Shown piece by piece: positions 40,401-52,400 of a DNA stretch of 64,000 bases. This DNA is from Ceratotherium simum simum (lineage: Eukaryota; Chordata; Mammalia; Perissodactyla; Rhinocerotidae): contig NW_004454165.1 of the NCBI RefSeq assembly GCF_000283155.1, forward strand, positions 43,797,259 to 43,861,258. Direction: 5' to 3'. The translations under genes and the position numbers were made by a program. Position 1 is the stretch's first letter; each line of letters starts with the position of its first letter. The notes under the pieces were generated by a model. It did not search any database and was not told the DNA's origin. It worked only from the letters and a program-made list of their open reading frames with translations.

Positions 40401-43400
40401 CGGTTCAGGAGGACTGGTTAGTTCGGGGGGACTGGCTAGTTCAGGACTGACTGGTTCAGGAGGACTGGCTGGTTCAGGAGGACTGGCTAGTTTAAGTCTG
40501 GGTGGTTCAGGAGGACTGGCCGGTTCAGGAGGACTGGTTAGTTCGGGAGGACTGGCTAGTTCAGGAGGACTGGCTAGTTCAGGAGGACTGGCTGGTTCGG
40601 GAGGACTGGCTAGTTTAGGACTGACTGGTTCAGGAGGACTGGCTGGTTCAGGAGGACTGGCTAGTTTAAGTCTGGGTGGTTCAGGAGGACTGGTTGGTTC
40701 AGGAGGACTGGTTAGTTCAGGAGGACTGGGTGGTTCAGGAGGACTGGCTGGTTCAGGAGCACTGGTTGGTTCAGGAGGACTGGCTGGTTCAGGAGGACTG
40801 GTTGGTTCAGGAGGACTGGCCGGTTCAGGAGGACTGGCTAGTTTAAGTCTGGGTGGTTCAGGAGAACTGGCCGGTTCAGGAGGACTGGTTGGTTCAGGAG
40901 CACTGGTTGGTTCAGGAGGACTGGCTGGTTCAGGAGGACTGGTTAGTTCAGGAGGACTGGCCGGTTCAGGAGGACTGGCTAGTTTAAGTCTGGGTGGTTC
41001 AGGAGAACTGGTTGGTTCAGGAGGACTGGTTGGTTTAAGAGGACTGGCAAGTTTAGGAGGACTGAATGGTTTAGGACTGGCTAGTTCAGGAGGACTGGTT
41101 GACCAGGCCTAATGCTCACTTACCGTGTGGTGAGGCGTGAGCTGGAAGAGGTTGGGGGACAGAATGGCAGGAGCGAAGAATCTCAGGAAAATGAAGCTGC
41201 TCACAGCTGTGTACCTCACGTCCAGGTCATCTGTGGCCAGGACATAGAGAGCATCGAGTCAACAGGGCTTTCTGAGATGGCAGCAGTGGACTTTGGGGAA
41301 CAGGGGCTATAACCAAAGCCCTGCTCCTCCCGAGGGCCTCCTGGAAGCGGAGGCGCCGGCCTGCAGCTCTCTCCCCACCCTCGTGTCTGCAGTGTCTCTC
41401 TCTCCCTCTTTGTATCTCTGCATCTCAGTCTCGGTCTCTCTATCTCTGTGTCTATCTCAGTCTCTCTCTGTCTCTTCTTCTCTCTGTCTCCGTCTCCCTC
41501 TCAGTCTCTGTCTCTCCCTCTCCTCTCTGTCTCTCCCACTCTTTGTCTCTGTCTCTCTCAGTCTCTGTCTCTCTCCCTATCTCTGTCACTCTGTCTCTCT
41601 CTCTCTCTCAGTCTCTCTGTCTCTCCCTCTTTCTATCTCTGTGTTTCTGTCTCTCTACCCGCCCCCACCATTACTAAAATCTCAGCACTGTTTGGCAGCT
41701 GGGCTGTAACAGACACAACCTCGCTGACCAGGTCTCATGGTGCTATAGGAGATGGCTCATTTTGGAGTGGTTCACTCACATCTGGGGTGGGAGGATATGA
41801 TTTATTTATATCTATTTACTTCCATCTCACTCTAGAGGGTCTGCGGCTCGGGTGTACCTGCCCCCACCAGACACTAGACACTCTTCAGTCAGGGAAGGAG
41901 CCCAGGCTCTCTGAAAGCAGGAGGTCCAGCCAGCCGCGAAGCGCATGGCCTGGGCTCCCCTGTGCAGGCCGAGGCACCAGGTGGGCAAGGGGCCAGGCTC
42001 GCTATGGGCCTGTCTGGGCCACGGACACTTCTCTGGGGCTTAGAGGCCAAGGTTCCAGAGGTCTCCTGGGGCAGCAGGACACACCTGGCTGATTCACAGC
42101 TCCCAGGGAAGGGGGGAGGGCAGGGCTGGGATCAGTGACAGGGCCTACGGGACGGGCAGGGAGCCGGGCACCACACAGACCTCCTAGGCCTTTGAGACCT
42201 GGCCTGAGGTGGTGTGCGTCCTGCATCCAGGGCCTCAGGTAACCCGATACTGCCTGCCAGGGTGAGACACCTTGCCTTGCCCATGGGGAGGCCTGCGTGG
42301 GTGGCTCCTGGTGGCTTCCCAAGGAATGAGCATAATTAAAAAGATGGGGTTTGTCCCTGGGATCCCTCCTGTCCCAGTCCCCAGAGGGGTCGTCCTGTCT
42401 CTGATGCAGGGTGCTGGGCGGTGCCGCGACTGCCCACAGGGAGAACCGGGCGGGAGAACCGGGCGGGCACGTGGCTCCCCTGAGTGAAGAGGCTCAAACG
42501 CAGACGGGCTGATGCTCCGTCCTGAATAAGCCACAGCAACGACACTCAGCCCGCCAGCCTTCCTGTCCCTTCCAGGGCTGCGGCATGGCTCACCCGGGAC
42601 AACTACAGACAGGAGCCGTGTCCGGATGCAGCAGGACATGGGGAAGGGACGGAGCCACGGGGACGTCTGAGCCCTGGCCCAGCAGCCATGTTAGGACCGT
42701 CTTCACACGGACTCTGAAATGTCCCCTTTGCTCTGAGGTGTCCGGCGGGGGGCAGGGAGTGTGGGCAGGGTGGGGGACCCTGCCCGGGCAGGGCTGCAGC
42801 TATTTTCCGCAGTAGGAGCATGTTAGCACGGGACCGACCTTGGAAGCGCTTGGCAGCCGCCTCGCGGAGGGAGAAGAAAATGTCGCACATGACGGTCGGG
42901 CAGCTCACCCCCGACTTGGTGATGACGTTGAAGATGCGATCGACGTACTGCCGCAGGTTCTCCTGCAACGGGACGCAGTCAGACACCCACAGCACTGGCC
43001 CGACGCTCTCCTGGGGCTGCCACGCTGGCCGCAGGAAGCACCAGGACACTCGGGAGGGAGTGAGTGGGGGCTAAGGTCTCGCTCAGAGCAGCTGTGGCAG
43101 CAAGGAGATACTTCCCATTGCAATTAAAAAAACCACTTCTCTTAAAATAGGTCCTGATAGTGATAAGAGGTCAACAACTGGAGTCCGTGGGGGAAGAGCC
43201 AAGGCCCCTCCTCCACGCCTGACCTCATCGACGGGGCATAGAGGGCACCAGGACATGACTCCCAAAGGCGAGGCCTGTCTCCTTTCCCTAAAGGCACGAC
43301 AAAGACTGAGCGTGATCGGGACGAAGACACCACAGGAGAAGACGTGCACACCAGGGTGGAGTGTCAAACCAGAGAGTTCTGCTGTTTAAAAGGTGGGACT

Positions 43401-46400
43401 CAGCTGGGGGAGCAGCGTGAGGTGCCCTACTGGGCCTGTGTCTGTCTAGAGGAGGGAAGGTGGCTGGGAAGGTGGTGGGGCGGCTGAGGCCACCTGCCCG
43501 GGGGCTCCTCATCCCAGGGGGATGGGAAGGAGCAGGGCCTGAGCCATAGGCCATGAGGACGAGAGTGAACAGGAAAGAAGGATGGTGGCAGACCGCCAAC
43601 CAAGACTGCTCATTCAACAGTGATTCAGTCGAACCTCCCACCTCAGGCTCCAGGGGTGTCCCCAAAGCACGGCCAGCCAGGCCCCCTCTCCCCGAGTCTC
43701 AGAGTGACACAGAGTGCCAAGGTGGCCAGGACCAATCCTCCAGGCAGGCTCTGGCTCTAGAAAACTTTTGTGACAAACCAGAACTCCATACCATGTTGCT
43801 TTCGAGGTTTTCACCATCTTTCAACTTCACGGGGTCGATCTCACAGGGTTTGTGGCTCTGGCAGATCTGGAAAGAGCATTTACACAGGAGTGAGTGCGGG
43901 AGCGCAGGTGCACAGCGGTTAGCTGACTCAGGAGCTGCATTCAGAGACGGCTGCCTATGGCTAGCCCACCTCTGGCCGCTGGAAGGAGCACAAGGGAAGA
44001 GGCCAGACACCAGGGCAGCGTGTGAGGCCTCAGCCCTGTGAGAACGGGACTTTCTGGAAGACCATCTGCATTAGTTCACATGGGATCGGCTTCTCAAGGC
44101 ATAATACTGTTTTGACATCAAAGTGCTGCCGGGTCTGCACTCAATTGCACAAGAATGCGATCTCAAACTCTCTCACACTGCAAAGAACCTGCTTTCGTGA
44201 AACTGTTCTGGGGGACACAGTGCCTGCCCAAGCATCCCGTTCAGGGGTCAGGCAGGGGACGCTGAGTCATTTCGACAGGAAGCCTGTGGCTCCTCGAGTG
44301 CATCAGACAAGTGGTGAGCAACAACGGACAGGCTGTCCACACGGACCGGGGCTCAGACAACTCGGGCCCACGAGTCTGGAGACACCCAGTGCCTGTGGGA
44401 AGTAGGTGTCCTCAGGAGAAGCAGCTTTTCTCTCGCATGTCCTTCTGTCTTTAGCAGAATGGTGGGTTTTCTTAAGTATTTTTTTAATTTGAGAAAATGA
44501 AAAACACTCTGGCATCACACGGCAGGGAGATCCGTCGTCGCGCCTAGCACTGCTGGGGCCCGTGGGGACCCCCACTCGCCCCCTCTACAGGGGGGCTCGG
44601 GGCGGGACCCCCACTCACCTCCTCTATGGTGGGCTTCAGGGTGACATGCAGATATTGCATGCCCGCCAGCTTCATTGTCTCGTCAATGCACTTGGATGTC
44701 AACGAGTTTCCTCGGAAAATGGTGTTGGGGTCCCTGGAAAACAGCATCGGGGTGATTTATCTCCCCTCGGGATGGCAAGATGTCCACGAAGCAGGGCCTG
44801 TTTCGACTGCCCGTCCATTGGCTGCAGAACCTCGCCCGCTGGATGAGTCTGCTTTCCGGTGGTTTAGGAGGAACACGAGACCCCAGTTGTGCAGCTGGGG
44901 GTCCTGATCACCCCGCCCTGCCTGTCACAAACCCCCTGCACAGAGCGGCCGGTACAGTTCAGCAAGTCGGGACACGCGCTGCCATCGACTGACCCAGAGT
45001 GACGGGACCCGCCCCTCCACAAGGTGGCACAGGTGCCCACGGGACAGGCTGTGCTTTGTAACCTCTCTCAACCAGGGCGCGTTCTGGGTCTTTCTGAACC
45101 CACAGCGCCAGGGAGCAACGCTTTCAGCAGACCTGTCTCCATGGGGAGGGCACAGGTCCTGGGCGGCAGCGACCCCATCCTCTCATGTGGCCGTAAAATG
45201 GACTGCAGCCCCCCGACCACAAGGACCGAGCTCCTCCCCAAGGCGACTGTTCACCCCCTTCCTGCACACGCACTTTGGGATTTCCAAGAGAAAAGGGGCA
45301 ATTCTAAAAACAATAAACGTGTCTCTGAAAGAAAACCTTAACCTACATTGTTTCCGCTGGCTGCCCACACCTGAGCTTTGAGGGGACTTCTGCCGTCCCG
45401 GGTCCCCGCCCTCCACCCCTGGAGGCACTCACTGCGTCCTCTGCACCTCCGCGTTGGCAATGGCGCTGATGAAGGGCACCACCCGGCCGTAGTGCAGGAA
45501 GAGCCGCACCAGCGGGATGGCCGCCTCCTGCTTCTCTCTGCAGACCTCGCCCAGGACATGCGCCGCCGACGCCGAGACGGGCTGTGTCAGGACACTGGTG
45601 ACCCAGGGGTGCCCCTAGACCGCCCCACGCCCCCCAGTAAAGGGAGATGCACATGTTCCTGGGCATGAAACAGGCCCCGGGGCCAGGCTGCGGGGGAACG
45701 GCACCAACCGGAAGGAGGCAGCCCAGATGCGGGCTGCAGGTGGGCAGGGGCCGGGCAGGGGGACACAGGATGGGGGCAGGCGTGGTCCTCCCCGCTCCAA
45801 GGGCCCACAGGTGCATGGCAATGGGGGGTGAACCTGGCACACAGGTACCTCCACGTCTGCCGACTTGAGCAGCAGGTCACGCAGAGGGCTGTAGTAGTCA
45901 GAGGAGAAGACGTGGTCCTCCGTGTAAACCACATTCAGCCGCAGGGACCCCAGGTCCCCCGGCTTCAGGCTCTTGCTGCCGCTGTCTCGGGGCTGCAGGA
46001 AGTACCTGTGTGGGACACACGGACGGCAGCGTGAGGTGCGGCGCCTCCAGGGGCCAGTTCCCTCCAGGGCGAGCCCAGCATGCTGCTCGGTCTGCCAGAG
46101 TCTCAGGCAGGAGGGAGCTCCAGGGTGATTCTGCAGGATGCCCCCCACAGGGTCCGTCAGGCAGGGGGACAACCCCCGAGACACGCCCTGCAGCGTCCTT
46201 GCAGGACACACAGTCACTTGAGTGGTATTTCTGACTGGCCACTCTTCCCTTCCATCTGACCCAGTGCAGCCACGCAGGGACCCTGTCTTCTGAGTTCACT
46301 GGCTGGGCAGTTTGAGAGGCATGTGGGACCGACCACAGGGTCCTGGGTGGGCTTCCACTGGGCGAATGTCCCACTCTTGGACAAGGCCTGGGCTGCTCAG

Positions 46401-49400
46401 CTCAGCACTGCCTCCCACAGGAACCAGACCGATGGGCTGTGCTGGTGCCACCCTCGTGGACTGAAAGACATGAGTCCCACCATTTCCTGGTGACAGGAAG
46501 TGCCATAAGGCACAACCCCAAAACGTACCCACACGGTGAGTCTGCAGATGTGCAGGGCTCTGGTGTGTGCGTGCAGCGTGAGACGTATGACGAGTGGTGT
46601 GAGACGTGTGACGTGTAGTATGTGACAGGTGGTGTGACATGTGTGTGTGACATGTTTCATGTGTGGCATGTGGTGTGAGGTGTGACGTGTGATGTGGTGT
46701 GATGTGTGGTGTCTACATGGTGTGAGATCTGTGGTGTCTGATATGGTGTTATGTGTAATGTAACATGTGGTGTGTGACATGTGGTGTGACGTGTAGCGTG
46801 TACACGGTGTGAGATGTGTGGCATGTGACATGGTGTGACGTGTGGTGTGTACATGGTGTGAGATCTGTGGTGTCGGATGTGGTGTGACGTGTGACATGAC
46901 ATGTGATGTGTGATGTGCTGTGACATGTGGCGTGTACACGGTGCATGGTGTGAAATGTGTGGTGTGACGTGACATGATATGTGGTACAACGCGGTGTGTA
47001 CATGTGTGAGATCTGTGGTGTCTGACATGGTGTGACATGTGGTGTGTACACGGTGTGAGTTGTGTGGTGTGTAACGTGGTGTGACACGTGACATGTGGTG
47101 TGTGACATGCGGTGTGGCATGTGGCGTGAGACGTGTGGCGTGTGGCCCACATCTTCTCCCCACCTGGCATGTCTGTTACAGGAGATGCATGAAGTGAGAG
47201 CCAGAGCGTCAGAGGCCTCATAGTGATGGCCTCCACTGTGACACGAGGCGATTCATGAACTGACCATGAAATAAGGATAGGTGTGTTCCTGGTGCCAGAA
47301 CACAAAGTGCCCGAGAGAAGACGAGACTGCAGGCCCCAGACGTGGTTAGATCTCAGTCTTTGGGGACACTGGAGTGAGGCAGAAGGCAAAACTGAGACCC
47401 CCAGTTTAGATGTTGATTTAAATGGAGACGTGCCTGGCCCTTGCATGCCCTGTGCACCTTCCTCATCAGGTGACACTGAGGAGGGCAGAGGCTGGTAAGG
47501 GGACGTCCCGAGGACGCCCGCTGCCTGCCTCTGTGGTCAGGCCCAAAGCTGCTCTCAGCTCTCACGCTCTGGTGTGACCATCTCACCGACCTCTCCTGGT
47601 GCCACTTCTCACCCAAGACCCTCCACCCCCCGGAGCTGGCAAGGACCACGTGCCAAACCAGAGTGGGGCGGTGGGGGCTCAGAGGTAGCTGTGTTTCTCC
47701 CGACTTTCACCTCTGCCCCTGTCAGCCAGTGCACCCCGACACCCTGTGGGCACCTTACCAGGCCTCGTAGGAGCTAGACTGCCGCAGCACCGTCAGCGGA
47801 ATCCTCAGTTCTCCCAGAAACTCATCTCCAAATTTCAGGTTACTGGCGTTCCAGAGGTCAACCCTGAAAAGCAATGACCAGTACACAAGCATTCTTTTTT
47901 TATTTATTTTTTGTGAAGAAGACCAGCCCTGAGCTAACATTCGTGCTAATCCTCCTCTTTTTGCTGAGAAGGACTGGCTCTGAGCTAATGCCTGTTGCCA
48001 ATCCTCCTCCTTTTTTTTCCCCAAAGCCCCAGTAGATAGGTGTATGTCATAGTTGCACATCCTTCTAGTTGCTGTATGTGGGACGGCCTCAGCATGGCTG
48101 GAGAAGCGGTGCATCGGTGTGCGCCCGGGATCCGAACCCGGGCCGCCAGTATTGGAGTGCGCGCACTCTGCCGCTAAGCCACGGGGCCGGCCCTACAAAA
48201 GCATTCTTAAGGGATGACCTGGGGGGCAGAGATTGTTCCCAGTGCCCCTCCTTTTCCCCAAGAGGGTCTGGAGCAGAAGCAGCCCTCAGCCCCACCACGT
48301 CTGTCTCCACGAAGAGGCACACGGACTGAGTGCAGCTAAAACATGTGCACACAGCAGGACAACTGGGGACCGAAAATGTGCAGCCTGGGCTGGGGAGGAG
48401 GGGCCCTGTCTGTGCAGCAGGAGGGAGCCGCTGCATGCCGACATGTCCATCCGTCCCCTCTACCCGGGGGAGGAGGGGTGCAGCAGGACCTGTGGCCCCT
48501 CAAGGCGGGGGCATCTCAGACCAGCAGGAGCACAGGAGGGTGACCTCCGTCCGCAGGGTCAGCACAGTAGAGGGACTGAATGAGTCCAGCTCTGCTCGGC
48601 TGTTGCAGAGGATGGTGCCTGCAGGGAGCTCCCTGCTTCCATCATCAGGAGAGAAAAACTGGGGGTCTCTGACCTCCTTCTCCACCTGCACTCACCCATA
48701 GCCCTGGGACCCACCAGCGCAAATCACGACCTCTCAAGGAGGCGACACTCCCAACGGGGAAGGGGAGACGGGGCTGGGCCAATGCTGCAGCCACAGTGCA
48801 ATTCACCTGGCTCAAGAGTCTGGTCACTCACTGACCCTCTTCCTTGAGTGGAATTCTCACTGTTCCTGGGGCCATGGTGACTGTACTTGCGTGGCAGACA
48901 CAGGGATGGACAGATGGCGCTCCCTGGTGCTAACAAGTGAACGTCGTGTACACCCCAGGAAACAACTTAAGCAGAGGTTACTCCATGAGCTGAAAACCCA
49001 AGACTAGTTCTCACTACACCTGGTGGTCAGGGGGAAGATTCTAGAAGACTGCACCAGCCCTTCTGCTACCTCTGCAAGTCGGGGCCGGGGCAGCTGACAT
49101 CACAGAAGGTAAAGGACGTTCCACAGGACACACATGTCAGGGATATGAAGAGGAAAGGTGTCTCATGCACAGCACTTTTAGAATAAAGGAAGCAGAGCCT
49201 TTAATCTGACAAGCGACACTTCAGCAACATGGCAAACAAGTGGCTGCAGTCTTTTTTTCTTTTTAGTAAGGGAAGCATTTAAAAACGTCTTTGGTTTGTA
49301 TGCTTAAAAAAAACAACTCGGACTTCACTCGAATTCAAAGCCCAGTCTCCTATCAATAGTTCTTTGTGTGAACAAGTCTCTGGACTTGAGGCCAGGAGGG

Positions 49401-52400
49401 GGCAGAGCCCGAGGGTCCCACACCTCACACTCCGATGGTCAGCGCCTCCGGGCCAGAGCCCCTTCCCACAGCCTGGTTATTGCTCAGAGGCCGGAAAGGC
49501 GCTGCAGGTGGGAAGAAGGGCCCAAGGGGTTTTTTTTTTTTTTTTTTAATTTTTATTTATTTATTTTTCCCCCAAAGCCCCAGTAGATAGCTGTATGTCA
49601 TAGTTGCACATTCTTCTAGTTGCTGTATGTGGGACGCGGCCTCAGCACGGCCGGAGAAGCGGTGCATCGGTGCGTGCCCGGGATCCGAACCCGGGCTGCC
49701 AGCAGCAGAGTGTGTGCACTTAACCGCTAAGCCACAGGGCCGGCCCCTGAGTGGTTCTTAAAACTGACGCCAGTGAACATCCGCGCTGTGATCTCCGAGG
49801 GCGGTGAGTACGGACCACGAGCACCAAGGACTTTACCAGAGGACCCGAGCAGCTAGGACCAGGGTGCTAGGTGGGGCGATGCCTCTGGGTGGGCAGAGCC
49901 TGCACACACTGAGCAGCGTACAGCTGTGACCCTCGCCTCTGAGAAAACGCTGCCCAGCTACCCATTCAAGTGCACCTGCCCCGGGTCAGCCACCACTCAA
50001 CTCCGGGGAAGTTCACGGCTCCTGCCCACCCACAGCTTCCAACCTCCTAGTGTCAAAGTTACCAAGAAAATGGAAATTCCCTTCTGTCCATTCCCCTACT
50101 CGTAGAAACAAAACAAAAAACGAACAGAAGAGATGACTTCTGACCACAGCCAAGCAGGTATCTCGAAACCCCATTCTCGCTCACCGGATTTCGAGTTTGT
50201 CCACATCCTCGTCCTCAAAGTCGAAGTGGGACTTCCGGCTGTAGCTGGAGGGCCTGGTCACCTGGTGGCGCAGAGGGGGAGAGCACATTACACCATAACC
50301 TCTGCTCGCTAAGCGCCCACCGTGATGACCAGCCCCCACGCCCAGGGAGGGAGGCCATGCGCCCCACTCACCACAAGCACACGGGGGTCCTTCTACAACT
50401 TGCAAACTGCGGCCCCCTTCCTCACTTAGGCCCGTGCTGGGAAGCCTGCAGGTGTCTCTGAAATGCTGCCTCCTCCAGAAGGCCCCCCTGGCCTCCGCTG
50501 CCTGGGGCGGCTCACAGAGCTGTGATAGGCCTACCGCTCACTGGCTTCCCACTCCTGGCACAGGGGCTGGTCTACTTTCTTCTCCATCTTATTCCCGTCT
50601 GCCACCTAACACATCTATCGGGTGACTGAAGGGGGCTCTTATAGAGTTTAAATAATTTCACTTAGATACCTAAGGGCTTTAGATGAGTTCAGCTGTTATC
50701 CTGAAGAACATGCTCTGTAGCTACTTTCTGTGGAAACTCCTGTGGGCAGCCGCCTGCCAGCCACAGCCCCCAAGGACCACACGCTGCCCTGCCAGGGGCT
50801 GAAACGAGACGAGGACCTGACAAGAGGGTCTCGCTGCCGACAGGGCTGAGCCTGCGAGTCACAGGACATGAACTCCCAACAGAAGTGAACTCTAGGGTCC
50901 TCTGGTCTGAAGTGGTGAGCCAGGCAGGCACCCGGGCACCCTAAGCAGCAGCCAAGAGCCAGGTCTGGGCCTCCCTGGGTCTTGCAGGCTGCGGTCCTGA
51001 CCACCGTGTTCAATCCTATCTGGGGGCCGTTAAACTAATCTAGCGAGTTGAGACCCACATTTTTGCAGAGTGACACAGAAGTACACGAAATAGAACCCAA
51101 CGTATGCACCACTCCCGGGGTGGGTGAGGATGCGCAGAGCTGGGCACGGCCGCGTGAGGAAAGAACGTCACATGTACCCCTTCGCCTCACTGTGCTGTTT
51201 AGTTTGGAAAGCGCTGATGGAGCCATTCTAGGCAGCCTGGACGTGGAGGCTGTTGCCACCTGTGATGCACAGTTTTCTACATTGCTGACCCAGACCTCAT
51301 CCCTGCCCTTGGAGACCCACACGAATCCCCTGTGAGGTCAGAGTGGCCACAATGGCTTCCTGCCTTATCTTGAGTCTCTGAAAACCCACTGTTTGCTTGG
51401 CGGTAAAGCAGGAACATCCATCTGGGACAGAGAGCGGCCTTCAGCTGCACCCTCAGGATCCTGCCTCCAACACTCGGCAAGGCTGCCCAACATGGCTGGC
51501 CACTGGCCTCCCCCACTTAAGAAATAAGGGGACTTCCGGGCACCAGCTAGAAAACGTCCAGTTCTCTGCACACGAGACCCTCACTTATAACCCATCTCTC
51601 CAACATCATTTTCCAAAACCCCCCACTTTCGCCCCAACCTCACCCTCCATCCTTGTTTCCTGCAGCCCCGATGCTCCACACACGGATATGCCCCAGTCCC
51701 AGACTCCACTCAGATGTCACCAAGTCCCAGCAGGACTGGTAGCTGCATTTGCTCCTTGTTCCCCAAAGCCACTGACTTGACAGTCAGGGACCAAAAGCGA
51801 CCACTTGCTCACATGGACCCTTCTCCCATGGCAGCAAGTTCACGAGAACAGGAGTGCAGGCCTCATTCGTCCCCCCACCCAGGGCCTGGTGACAGGAAGC
51901 ATTCAAGAAACCTTTTCGGATGGAGAGAGACCTGCCTGGACAGGTGACGTCTGGGCCATCTTAACTGACCAGCCCTGCCTGCTGTTCTGTCCGGGCTCAG
52001 GCCTCACGCCTCCCGTCTGACTGGTGCTGGTTCACATGCTGAGAAGCAGCAGGACCTCTGTCCAAACACACTTCCTCTTTTGCTTCAAAACCCTCACTCT
52101 TTCCGGGGAGACCAGCCTCCCTCCACTGCTCAGGGGGACTGGGTGGGGCAGGCAAAAACAAAAACCCCAGAACCAAACAAACAATAAAAAAACCCAAGTC
52201 CTGACAGATACTAAAGTATTAAATTGTCAGCATTCAACTCAAAACCAGGTCATTCTGGAAGTAACAACTGGCCTTTCTTTCCAGGGAATTGAACCTGGCA
52301 AGGGCAGGGTGGGACGGAATCACTCCGAGAACTTTCTGGAAGAAGCAAGTGACCGAGCTCCCAGAGCTGGAGTTTTAGCCAAAGAATCTCGGGTGCAGGG

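Larger units (their letters stand above)
39673..41123 (-). other. RASA3: RASA3 intron between W10 and W11, mostly tandem repeat
   Basis: 1,451 bp, of which about 1 kb is two arrays: an 18-bp minisatellite next to the donor and a CCCAGAC array. Confidence 0.9.
47864..50184 (-). other. RASA3: RASA3 intron between W3 and W4
   Basis: 2,321 bp with two reverse ERE SINEs. No other exon seen. Confidence 0.85.

Noticed and set aside
40192..41112. A 306-codon plus-strand ORF rich in Ser-Gly-Gly-Leu
   Set aside because: It is the 18-bp minisatellite read in a frame kept open because 18 is divisible by three. It has no conserved ends and runs antisense to RASA3 next to a splice donor.
46397..47476. 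A 359-codon His/Thr-rich minus-strand ORF
   Set aside because: It spans the TG-rich minisatellite in an intron of RASA3 on the same strand, with no splice or protein-like support.
48100..48194. tRNA-like sequence with A and B boxes (also in the other ERE copies)
   Set aside because: They are the tRNA-derived heads of ERE SINEs, followed by the SINE body and an A-rich tail, not functional tRNA genes.
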